From positions 1-44,009 of IMG/VR virus record IMGVR_UViG_3300020213_000003: a stretch of 44,009 nt of DNA, one strand, 5' to 3'. Positions 37,687 to 44,009 of the stretch are shown here, piece by piece (within the stretch, counting starts at the first letter, position 1; the number at the start of each line of letters is the position of its first letter). The DNA comes from a virus. The position numbers and the translations under genes are program-made. The notes under the pieces were generated by a model, which was given only the letters and a program-made list of their open reading frames with translations, was not told where the DNA came from and did no database searches.

Positions 37687-37694
37687 GCGATCCC

Positions 37695-38945
37695 TTAGAC
37701 GACGCAGAGGACGCGATAGGTGGTGCCGGCCGCGTCTTTGATGGTCAAGGTGTGGGTAGCGGTTGGGGTCGCGGCTACGGCGGTATTGCCAAGCGTGAGC
37801 GCCTGCGCGCTGGCCACGGTGATGCCGCCCGATGCGGTCACTGCGCCGGTTACGGCCAGCGTGCTCGCCAGCGTGACCGCTCCGGATGACGTTATTGTCA
37901 GCGGGGTTGTATCGAGAGTTCCGGCATTGCTCGTGCGCAGACGGAACTCGCCGCCGATGCCAGTAACGTCGATGTATGAAATCGACGCCGGCCGGTGCAG
38001 TTGAATGTTAGCCGGCAAAATATCGGTGATGAGCGTGCCATCGGTCACGCGCACCGTTCCCGTGAAATTGCCCAGCACCGACCGCACATCCGACCATTGC
38101 AGCGCCGCAGTGCCGAGGGTGCGCGCGTTGTCGGTGGTGGGGGCGAGTTGGCCGGCAACGGAGACGGCGCCAGCGATGGCAACGGTGCCGGCAGAGTTGA
38201 TCCGCAGCCGCTCCACCATCGCGTCCGCGTTATTGCGAGACAGGATATAAAAGTCTGAAGTCTGCGTACCAACGCTTCCATTGGTCCACGAGGCGGTGCC
38301 CGCGCAACCCAAGGCAAATGTCGGCTTGACGACCCCGGTGGATGTCGCTTGCCAACCAACGAACCCCGAATCGTAGCCGCCAGACTGCGTATTGACCGAC
38401 CCGGCCCATCCACTCAGCGCGGTTGACGCCGATGTCGGGTCAGTGCCTCCGCTGAATGCTGCGCCGGACCAGAAGGCTAAGTTTGCATTCCGAGCCGCGA
38501 CCGAACTTGCCGACGCGTGTCCATTCACTTGCAACCGCGTCGTGCCGTCGTCGGTCGGGGCGCCGAGGAGGGTTCTGCCGGCTCGCAGCCTTACCGTCTC
38601 AGTGTAGACAGAGGCGTCCGATGATGCCTGGATGATATCTAGACTTCCGGCTGTTCCGACGGCCGGGCCGAATGTGATAAGCCGAGAAGTGTTGAGATCG
38701 AGTTGATCAAGTGTTACTTTCGATGCGCCGGTAGAAACAAGAGATCCAACAGATTCCATGCTCCGCGTCGTCCGAATAAGGCCGCTCGCCGTCAGCGCCC
38801 CCACGCCCGTGACGTTATTGCTTATGTCAACAAGGACGCCCGAGTTCTGCGTATTACCCGTAGTCCCGCTAAACTTTACGACAGCGTTGTCGGTGCTGAC
38901 CGTGGCGAGGCCGATAAGTGACTTAGTCAGGCCAGGTTCTAACAC
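37695..38945 (-). CDS. Fibre-like beta protein between terminase and lysis genes
   Basis: 416 residues from GTG. Threonine/serine/alanine-rich beta repeats (GTLDTTPLTITSSGAVTLASTLAVTGAVTASGGITVASAQALTL type), with N-terminal fibre-like repeats (STDNAVVKFSGTTGNTQNSGVLVDISNNVTGV). Resembles tail fibre or head fibre shafts. No chaperone-type tail seen. It has its own operator-type promoter, with the start six bases after the -10, so expression is separate from the terminase. Confidence 0.65.
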   Translation of the reverse strand: MLEPGLTKSLIGLATVSTDNAVVKFSGTTGNTQNSGVLVDISNNVTGVGALTASGLIRTTRSMESVGSLVSTGASKVTLDQLDLNTSRLITFGPAVGTAGSLDIIQASSDASVYTETVRLRAGRTLLGAPTDDGTTRLQVNGHASASSVAARNANLAFWSGAAFSGGTDPTSASTALSGWAGSVNTQSGGYDSGFVGWQATSTGVVKPTFALGCAGTASWTNGSVGTQTSDFYILSRNNADAMVERLRINSAGTVAIAGAVSVAGQLAPTTDNARTLGTAALQWSDVRSVLGNFTGTVRVTDGTLITDILPANIQLHRPASISYIDVTGIGGEFRLRTSNAGTLDTTPLTITSSGAVTLASTLAVTGAVTASGGITVASAQALTLGNTAVAATPTATHTLTIKDAAGTTYRVLCVV

Positions 38946-38973
38946 CTCTGTATGTTAGTGTGCAGTTGATAAC
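38940..38973 (-). promoter_or_regulatory. Operator-type promoter of the fibre-like gene
   Basis: Read leftward, a TTGCAT-type -35, 16 bases and TAACAT (38957-38952). The site TAACACCTCTGTATGTTA (38940-38957) has one extra base compared with the consensus. GTG 38945 lies six bases past the -10, so leaderless initiation is predicted. Confidence 0.5.
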
Positions 38974-38982
38974 ATGCAACCG

Positions 38983-40605
38983 TCAGCCAATGCGCAGGAA
39001 TCCCGTGCCGATGGCGTTGCGGGTGGCAGGGTGGATTTCACGCATGCGCTGGGCGGAACGGCGTAGGCGGGACTCGTGTTCGCGCTGCTCAGGCGTTATG
39101 GTGGACGGCAGCACCGCTTCCGGCTTAGACTGGCGAGACTGGGCTGCGCGCTTCACATAGCGGGGGTTCTTAGTTACTAAGTACCGAAGAGTATCCGGCC
39201 CCTCATCGTTCCGCTTAATGACGCCATTGGCCCCGGTGTACGCCGTCTCTGGCCGACCGCGATAGTTCTGAAGCTGTGTGATCAGGAGCTTGCAGCGGGG
39301 ATTGATGACGATGCGCGGGATAGCGGTCGGATCATCAGGGATGGGGTCGAACCATTCCTGGACCTGGGCCAAGGTGCTGCGATGGCTATTGGATCCATGG
39401 AGGATGCCGCCCCGTGCGATGATCCCGAACTTCTCCATGGTCTGGTAGACAAGGGATTCGATCGAACAGCCCAGGAAGGGGTCGGTCTTGTTGATGCCGT
39501 TCGGATCGGACACCAACGCTTCCAGCACCCGCCCGCCGCACCAGTCCGCGACGATCTTCAGATTGTTGGTGAAGGTCTGGCCGTCCGTCTGGAAGTAATC
39601 AACCAGCTTAAGCTGATCCGGCTCCTGTGACGTGATCGCGGCGAACAGCATACCGAATGGGTGGCTAGATCCGCCAGCGCCGCCAGGGTCGATCGACACC
39701 CACAGGTTGTCCTCGGGCTGCGGTTCGTAGTCCACCTTGAGGATGTGACGCTCTTGGCTGAACTGCTTGCCAAAGATCAGCTCCGTGTCGCCGGCCGAGG
39801 TCGTGCCATAGATGCGGATGCTGGCAGCTTTGTCCGACATGCCCTTGGCCATCTGGTCGCGCACGGCCATGGAGAAGGCGGGGTTTTCGCTAGGGTCGAT
39901 GGCGAAGTACTGAGAGACGCCGTCCACGTTCTCTTTGCAGCGGCGGCGGTACTCAAAGAACTCATCATTGACCAAGGTCGGGGTAGCGGACCACAAGATC
40001 CAGCCAGCGCCCGGCTTGCTGCCATCAGCAGCGGCAGTGCGGGCAGTGCCAAGGCGAGGCGGCAACTCATCGCCCAGGTCGGAATTGCCAACGGCCTCGT
40101 CACGAATGATGGCGTCAAACTGGAAGCCCTGGACTCGCTTCCATGACTGGGTATCGCCCGAGATCATGAAGTAAATCTTGGAGCCGTTGCACAGCTCAAT
40201 CAGGCCGGGCGCTCTGCCGCCACTGAATGGCACTTCATTGATGCGCGATATCTCCCGCTTAGGGATGATCGGCATAGCCCCGACCTTGCCCGGCAGTTGG
40301 CAGCCTACGATGAGCCTCTGACGCCATAGACCGGCAAGCTGGTTGCGAGACGGCGCGATAACCAGGATACTGACCGGGCCGAAGTTAGGGCGGGTCGGGT
40401 GACGGCCACGGGCATACATGCCACACTCAAAGACGGCGTGGTTAGTCTTACCGGATTGGTTTGGGCCTTCAATAACCCGGTTCAGAGCCAATGAGGCGAG
40501 GCATGCCGCCTGGGTCTTGGTCGGGACGTAGAAGTTCAGCGGGTCCGTGGCAAACCGCTTCTTGAGGATCGCCGCCTTCTGCTCAGGCGTCAGCTTCGCG
40601 GGCAT
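38983..40605 (-). CDS. terL: Terminase large subunit
   Basis: 540 residues. Walker A GPNQSGKT at residues 47-54, Walker B-like DAIIRDEAV, then the nuclease part with WVSIDPGGAGG (catalytic Asp) and SDPNGINKTD. These are the ATPase and RNase-H-like nuclease of phage packaging motors. The start overlaps the preceding gene's stop in TAATG, so it should be made with the small subunit. Cuts concatemers and drives DNA into the procapsid. Confidence 0.92.
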   Translation of the reverse strand: MPAKLTPEQKAAILKKRFATDPLNFYVPTKTQAACLASLALNRVIEGPNQSGKTNHAVFECGMYARGRHPTRPNFGPVSILVIAPSRNQLAGLWRQRLIVGCQLPGKVGAMPIIPKREISRINEVPFSGGRAPGLIELCNGSKIYFMISGDTQSWKRVQGFQFDAIIRDEAVGNSDLGDELPPRLGTARTAAADGSKPGAGWILWSATPTLVNDEFFEYRRRCKENVDGVSQYFAIDPSENPAFSMAVRDQMAKGMSDKAASIRIYGTTSAGDTELIFGKQFSQERHILKVDYEPQPEDNLWVSIDPGGAGGSSHPFGMLFAAITSQEPDQLKLVDYFQTDGQTFTNNLKIVADWCGGRVLEALVSDPNGINKTDPFLGCSIESLVYQTMEKFGIIARGGILHGSNSHRSTLAQVQEWFDPIPDDPTAIPRIVINPRCKLLITQLQNYRGRPETAYTGANGVIKRNDEGPDTLRYLVTKNPRYVKRAAQSRQSKPEAVLPSTITPEQREHESRLRRSAQRMREIHPATRNAIGTGFLRIG

Positions 40606-41129
40606 TACTCTTCCAGGTCCGCGTCAGTCAGGTCATCCTCGGTATTGCCCTTCCGATCCTCATGCATCTTCCACTTCTGCGCCAGGTCAGCCAGCTTCGT
40701 GCTCATCGTGGTCAGCGTCGCCAAGTGCGTGCCCTCATCCTTGCGCATCGCCGCCAGTTGCAGATTGATCGCCTCTAGCTCCTTGGTGCGCAATGTTTCG
40801 TATTTCGCCAAGGTCGTGAAGGCAGCGCATCGATCCTCGGGATCAAGGTCGGCCTGCTCGATCGATTCCCGCGCCAGGGTACAATCGTGTTCCATCGCCA
40901 CGTACCGACGCTCACGCTCCAGGAGCATTTGGACATCTGGCGTATCCGACCATCCACGGGACGAACGCTTGCAGACGCGGCCCTCGGGATCATGAATATC
41001 GGAGAAGAGCTGGAGGTTATTCATGCGAGCCGCGATACGACGGCGGACACGGGCCTGGCGCCCAATGTCGCGGATCATGCGGCCGATGACGGCTTCGTTC
41101 TTGTCGGGGGCAGCGGGGAGACTGGTCAC
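40605..41129 (-). CDS. Probable terminase small subunit
   Basis: 174 residues from GTG. Arginine-rich N-terminal helix (GRQARVRRRIAARMNN) and a long C-terminal helical region (LRTKELEAINLQLAAMRKDEG, LADLAQKWKMHEDRK) ending acidic. Size, helix content and the TAATG coupling to the large subunit make it the best TerS candidate, although no HTH motif is certain. The start lies seven bases after a -10, so it may be leaderless. Confidence 0.55.
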   Translation of the reverse strand: MTSLPAAPDKNEAVIGRMIRDIGRQARVRRRIAARMNNLQLFSDIHDPEGRVCKRSSRGWSDTPDVQMLLERERRYVAMEHDCTLARESIEQADLDPEDRCAAFTTLAKYETLRTKELEAINLQLAAMRKDEGTHLATLTTMSTKLADLAQKWKMHEDRKGNTEDDLTDADLEE

Positions 41130-41136
41130 GGCAGTA

Positions 41137-41163
41137 AGTTAACACATGTGTGTGAAATGGCAA
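41137..41163 (-). promoter_or_regulatory. Operator-type promoter of the terminase operon
   Basis: Read leftward TTGCCA, 16 bases and TAACTT (41142-41137). TAACACATGTGTGTGA (41140-41155) contains a perfect ACACATGTGT core. GTG 41129 lies seven bases after the -10, with no Shine-Dalgarno sequence. Confidence 0.55.
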
Positions 41164-41175
41164 TGGTCGATAGAA

Positions 41176-41209
41176 ACGAAGAGCCCCGGCGACATGGCCG
41201 GGGTTTCGT
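41176..41209 (-). terminator. Strong bidirectional-looking terminator
   Basis: CCCCGGC, loop GACATG and GCCGGGG form a perfect 7-bp stem. The arms extend through ACGAA and TTCGT, with three unpaired bases on one side. It stands between the leftward gene ending at 41291 and the terminase promoter, isolating the two units. Confidence 0.65.
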
Positions 41210-41290
41210 CCGGTCTCTCCCGGAGTCACGCATCAGTGCTCATCTTAGTTTCTATGGCAGCTCCTATCGCGTTGCGTCCTCGTGCCGATG

Positions 41291-41542
41291 TTATGGGCGG
41301 CAACCCCACGGTTCGATGGATACGCCTGAAGTTGGGATTCCCAAGGTGCGGCAGTCGGCAAGAAAGCCGGCCCATGCCTCGTCCAGGGATGAGGCGGTCA
41401 TCGAAGTGATCCAGTGGCCAATGGGCGCGGATCGGTAAGCGGCGTAGCCCTTTGATGCGCCCGCAGTTTTGAGGGCATACCCGGCAGTCGCGCGGGCGAG
41501 GGCGGCAGTGAGGTCAGCGTCAAGGTCGGGCGGGTTAATCAT
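41291..41542 (-). CDS. Hypothetical small protein
   Basis: 83 residues, with GYAAYRSAPIGHWITSMTASSLDEAWAGF as the most distinctive segment. ATGA overlap with the upstream gene. Last gene of its unit, before the terminator. No family recognised. Confidence 0.55.
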   Translation of the reverse strand: MINPPDLDADLTAALARATAGYALKTAGASKGYAAYRSAPIGHWITSMTASSLDEAWAGFLADCRTLGIPTSGVSIEPWGCRP

Positions 41543-41754
41543 CCGAAGATGGTCCTTTTAAGAAACTCAAAGTCATCCCGACTCGCCGGCTCGTCTGCCA
41601 CAGCCTCGGCGCCCTCACGCTTGACCAGCTCCTTCTGGATCTGGCCATGAAGGTGGGCTAACTCGCGCTTGGCATCAAGGAGGGCGTTGTCGGAAAGAAC
41701 GTCAAGCCTTGCCTCGGCAGAGACGGCAGCAATACGGGTTGCTAGGTCGGTCAT
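41539..41754 (-). CDS. Small coiled-coil protein, unknown
   Basis: 71 residues, helical (LLDAKRELAHLHGQIQKELVKREGAEAV), ending FLKRTIFG. ATGA overlaps on both sides. No family recognised. Confidence 0.55.
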   Translation of the reverse strand: MTDLATRIAAVSAEARLDVLSDNALLDAKRELAHLHGQIQKELVKREGAEAVADEPASRDDFEFLKRTIFG

Positions 41755-42071
41755 GCCAGGAGTGCCTTTGCCTTGGTCAGGGCTAAGCGCAGGACTTCCA
41801 GACGTAGGGGGGCTAGGTTGGCGTCGTCAATGGCGCGGATAGCGGTGATCAGGTCAGCGAGGTCGGAACAATGGATGCCCGCCTCATTCATGAGTGCGTC
41901 GCCGGATCCAGTGTGGCGGGCCACGAAATTGTCAGTGCGGTACGGTTCAGCCCACCCAGATACCTTAATGGGATCATTAAGCAGCAGCGTGCTCCTGGGC
42001 GGATTAAAGGTGCCTGCCCCGTCAATCAGCTCTGAGGAAATAGAATCTTTGGGGAGCTTGCGGGGAGGCAT
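41751..42071 (-). CDS. Hypothetical protein with leaderless start
   Basis: 106 residues (MPPRKLPKDSISSELIDG, TLLLNDPIKVSGWAEPY). Starts six bases after a perfect TATAAC -10 without any Shine-Dalgarno sequence. First gene of a three-gene unit. No family recognised. Confidence 0.6.
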   Translation of the reverse strand: MPPRKLPKDSISSELIDGAGTFNPPRSTLLLNDPIKVSGWAEPYRTDNFVARHTGSGDALMNEAGIHCSDLADLITAIRAIDDANLAPLRLEVLRLALTKAKALLA

Positions 42072-42077
42072 GGGGGT

Positions 42078-42111
42078 GTTATACGGGTGTGTGATGGGAG
42101 GTCAAGGGCTT
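42078..42111 (-). promoter_or_regulatory. Operator-type promoter, clearest leaderless example
   Basis: Read leftward TTGACC, a 16-bp spacer and TATAAC (42083-42078), then six bases to ATG 42071. TTATACGGGTGTGTGA (42079-42094) fits the palindrome and matches the site at 43948 at 15 of 16 bases. No ribosome-binding site. Confidence 0.65.
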
Positions 42112-42807
42112 GTTGACCATTGCCATGCGGCGGGCCAGGTCGATCGAGCTGATCATCATGGCGGTGGCGGTTGGGCTGAAGCTGGCCAATCGTGCCTCTG
42201 CCTGCTTGTCCCGTGTCAGGAGCGCGTTGTTTATCGCGCTATACCACTGGACCCCGCGATCTACCGTGATAGAGGCTTTGGCAGCGATGGCCCATGTGTC
42301 AGCCTTATGTGCGGCCACGGCTGCGTACTGCGCGATTATCGTTGCTGCGATGGAAGTTGTATAGGCATTGTCCCATGCGCTGCCAAACGAATCGACACGC
42401 TTCGCGGAAAATGCCTCCTTAGCCGCGATAAGCATCGGCGCTACGTCATCCAACCGCTCCCAGGAATCTAGCGCAAGCGAGTTTCTAAGCCCGGCTGCGT
42501 GATCCACGAGGCCGGCAAGGTCAAGCCATGTCGGAATGGAGGTGCGGACTACCCAGTCGGCAGCGAGTAGCCCTCGGGCCTGGTCGTCAGCCGCATCCGT
42601 TCCGATAAGCAGGGGGACGATTGGGAGAAGTCCCTGCCGGATATCGTCGGGGGCAGAGTCGTTGGTGCGGCGGACGTAATGCCCCATCAAAGGTGACACG
42701 CATGCCGGATGGTCCCCCCACGGCTCGCCTGCCATCTGAGAGGCAAGCTCCATGGCGCAGCATCCTTTTTCAGGGCTGGCATGACGACCCATGGTTAGGA
42801 CGGTCAC
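42079..42807 (-). CDS. Hypothetical protein with GCCAMELAS motif
   Basis: 242 residues from GTG (CCAGGAGGCC upstream). CCAMELASQMAGEPWGDHP and NDSAPDDIRQGLLPIVPLLIGT recall a bacterial/phage protein family with a conserved MELA..aGe.w.DHP block, function unknown. The rest is alanine-rich helix. The 3' end overlaps the downstream promoter. Confidence 0.65.
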   Translation of the reverse strand: MTVLTMGRHASPEKGCCAMELASQMAGEPWGDHPACVSPLMGHYVRRTNDSAPDDIRQGLLPIVPLLIGTDAADDQARGLLAADWVVRTSIPTWLDLAGLVDHAAGLRNSLALDSWERLDDVAPMLIAAKEAFSAKRVDSFGSAWDNAYTTSIAATIIAQYAAVAAHKADTWAIAAKASITVDRGVQWYSAINNALLTRDKQAEARLASFSPTATAMMISSIDLARRMAMVNKPLTSHHTPV

Positions 42808-42936
42808 TTAGGCCTCCTGGAGAGCGAGCATGGTGACCAGCATCGCCAACGCCCACCATGGGCTCCCAGTGATGATCAGCACCACGGCACAGATGGCGAG
42901 TACGCTTGAGAGGATTGCGGTGGCGATAGGCTTCAC
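42808..42936 (-). CDS. 42-residue membrane protein
   Basis: Starts in a GTGA overlap and ends exactly one base before the next GTG (TAAGTG). Two short hydrophobic runs (SSVLAICAVVLIITG; WWALAMLVTMLAL). Chained with other tiny membrane proteins in this operon. Holin or membrane modulator is possible. Confidence 0.5.
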   Translation of the reverse strand: MKPIATAILSSVLAICAVVLIITGSPWWALAMLVTMLALQEA

Positions 42937-43163
42937 TTGGACACCAAAGTGTGAATAATCTCGACGACCACTGGTTTTGAGAATGTCGCCTCCAGGATCG
43001 AGCGGACGGCTACATCATATGCGGCGCGCGCCTCGTCGATAGTGTCGAAGCGATAGTTGTAATAGCCGGTCCCGTGAGTAGTCCACCCGTACCATGCACG
43101 GAACTGGATGGTGTAATGCTTTTTGCCCAGGCCGTTCTTACGCTCAAGGATACGGGCATTCAC
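42933..43163 (-). CDS. Small hypothetical protein
   Basis: 76 residues from GTG. YTIQFRAWYGWTTHGTGYYNYRFDTIDEARAAYDVAVRSI resembles small AP2-like or WGR-like folds only loosely. Ends in LVSK through the same GTGTCCAAGTGA junction found before it. No family recognised. Confidence 0.55.
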   Translation of the reverse strand: MNARILERKNGLGKKHYTIQFRAWYGWTTHGTGYYNYRFDTIDEARAAYDVAVRSILEATFSKPVVVEIIHTLVSK

Positions 43164-43252
43164 TTGGACACCACGTAGATCGCCAGGCTGATGGCGGTGG
43201 CGTGGGTCAGGATGGTGGCGGTGAGGAATAGGCGGTGGTGGAGGGGGGTCAT
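43160..43252 (-). CDS. 30-residue membrane peptide
   Basis: Starts in an ATGA overlap and ends in a GTGA overlap. MTPLHH then about 20 hydrophobic residues (LFLTATILTHATAISLAIYV), ending VSK. One membrane span. The third tiny membrane protein in this cluster. Confidence 0.45.
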   Translation of the reverse strand: MTPLHHRLFLTATILTHATAISLAIYVVSK

Positions 43253-43443
43253 TTGATCTTCCAGCGGAATTGGATGGTGCGGTTGTCGTCTAGGTAGAAC
43301 TCGCCTGCGTTGGCTTTGACGGCTTCGCGGCGGACTAGGTCACTGCCGCTATTAGATCCGGCACAGAACATGCCGAGGGCAATGACCGAACCCATAAGGG
43401 CGAGCCCAATGCCAATCATGCACTCCGAGAGGCGGTCTTGCAT
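43249..43443 (-). CDS. Small membrane protein with hydrophobic N-terminus
   Basis: 64 residues. Hydrophobic segment (MIGIGLALMGSVIALGMFCAG) then a charged C-terminal part (RREAVKANAGEFYLDDNRTIQ). Single-pass or secreted. Part of the first leftward operon after the contig junction. Confidence 0.55.
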   Translation of the reverse strand: MQDRLSECMIGIGLALMGSVIALGMFCAGSNSGSDLVRREAVKANAGEFYLDDNRTIQFRWKIK

Positions 43444-43446
43444 GTC

Positions 43447-43659
43447 TTACTCCGGTAGGCCGAGGATTGCTCGGTTGTACTTTGAGGTGACGTGGACGTG
43501 CTCAATGTCGGCGCCGACGACGACGAGCTTGGATGCTCCGTCTGAGTAGTGCCAGGTCTGGATGGTCGGGTTAGGGCCGGGACGGAGGGCGCTGCGGGCA
43601 ATCGTGGTCCAGGTGTCGCTGGGACGGGACTTGGTGATGCGGGTGAGGGTGGGCTTCAC
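43447..43659 (-). CDS. Small hypothetical protein
   Basis: 70 residues from GTG in a GTGA overlap. Beta-rich (TIQTWHYSDGASKLVVVGADIEHVHV). No family recognised. Confidence 0.55.
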   Translation of the reverse strand: MKPTLTRITKSRPSDTWTTIARSALRPGPNPTIQTWHYSDGASKLVVVGADIEHVHVTSKYNRAILGLPE

Positions 43660-43937
43660 GGGGACTCCCTGAATGTAATGGACTGGATAGAGCTGAATGG
43701 GATCACCCAGAGATCGTTATCAATGGACATGATCGCCAGGGTGCCGGGCTTGGCGTAGCCCTGGATGGTAAGGCGGGTCGCGGTTAGCTGACGGCCTTCA
43801 GTGGAGGTGATGGTGCCGATGATGTGGCCAGCACCTTGGAAGGGGGGCTTCAGGTGGATGAAGACGCGGGCTCCCTCGCTTGGGCCTGGGGAGTCTGGTC
43901 CGGGTGGGATAAAGCCTGGTCCTGGGAGAACGGTCAT
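43656..43937 (-). CDS. Small beta-rich protein, first gene of the leftward operon
   Basis: 93 residues. A proline-rich N-terminus (GPGFIPPGPDSPGPSEG) followed by a beta-rich segment (HLKPPFQGAGHIIGTITSTEGRQLTATRL). ATG lies nine bases after a TATAAG -10, with no Shine-Dalgarno sequence. Function unknown. Confidence 0.55.
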   Translation of the reverse strand: MTVLPGPGFIPPGPDSPGPSEGARVFIHLKPPFQGAGHIIGTITSTEGRQLTATRLTIQGYAKPGTLAIMSIDNDLWVIPFSSIQSITFRESP

Positions 43938-43946
43938 GGGCTTGGT

Positions 43947-43972
43947 CTTATACGGGTGTGTTAGGTTGTAAA
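43947..43972 (-). promoter_or_regulatory. Operator-type promoter at the contig junction
   Basis: TTATACGGGTGTGTTA (43948-43963) matches the palindrome exactly. TATAAG (43952-43947) is preceded at 14 bases by TTTACA, shorter than the usual 16-18. Drives the small-gene operon from 43937. Confidence 0.55.
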
Positions 43973-43983
43973 GGGGAAAGTGG

Positions 43984-44009
43984 GGCTGGGGGTTTTGAAA
44001 ATGGTGGTG
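43984..44009. repeat. 26-bp direct repeat, right copy
   Basis: Identical to bases 1-26. Closes the genome into a circle or marks a short terminal redundancy. Confidence 0.9.

Noticed and set aside
1-44009. CRISPR array, tRNA or rRNA genes
   Set aside because: No regularly spaced direct repeats and no recognisable tRNA or rRNA sequence were seen in either strand. A covariance-model search would be needed for certainty.

Overview
The window reads as a complete or nearly complete genome of a lytic, podovirus-like tailed phage of a Gram-negative proteobacterium with GC-rich DNA. The first 26 bases recur exactly as the last 26, so the contig is circular or terminally redundant. Genes are packed with ATGA, GTGA and TAATG stop/start overlaps. 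A large terminase, portal, scaffold, capsid protein, tail nozzle-like protein and fibres mark the virion. I see no integrase, tRNA, CRISPR array or insertion sequence. The host cannot be named from sequence alone.

Layout on the circle: two transcription arms diverge near base 780. The rightward arm (895-20382) holds early and DNA-metabolism genes. The leftward arm starts with a GIY-YIG/T5orf172-type gene (764-291), crosses the contig ends, and continues from 43937 down to 20383 with small unknown proteins, packaging, capsid, tail and ejection genes. The arms meet at about 20382/20383, where the two stop codons abut in TGATCA with no gap. The left part of the early arm (0.9-9.6 kb) is a mosaic of tiny genes whose junctions carry recurring ribosome-binding-site modules and hairpins. 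It includes a Lar-type zinc-ribbon protein, several micro-ORFs, and one reading frame that looks like three fused genes. From 10.4 to 20.4 kb lie a Sak4-like annealing ATPase, a PD-(D/E)XK exonuclease, SSB, a RusA resolvase, a cytosine-methyltransferase-like protein, a metallophosphoesterase beside an RNA ligase, and a DnaB helicase. No DNA polymerase or primase is recognisable, so replication probably recruits the host replisome. No endolysin is recognisable either.

The most striking feature is a family of about 15 sites, nearly all intergenic, built on a roughly 16-bp imperfect palindrome, TWAYACA-NN-TGTRTWA. They occur in front of transcription units in both arms. In most, one half-site forms a sigma70-like -10 hexamer (TATAAC or TATAAG). 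At seven or so genes this -10 lies only 5-12 bases before the start codon and there is usually no Shine-Dalgarno sequence, which predicts leaderless or nearly leaderless mRNAs under one shared regulator. Candidate regulators are a lone leftward winged-helix gene (5116-4775), whose own promoter carries such a site, and an XRE-type HTH protein (13499-13753). An elaborate inverted-repeat region (4717-5338) around the winged-helix gene is the best candidate for a control switch or replication origin.
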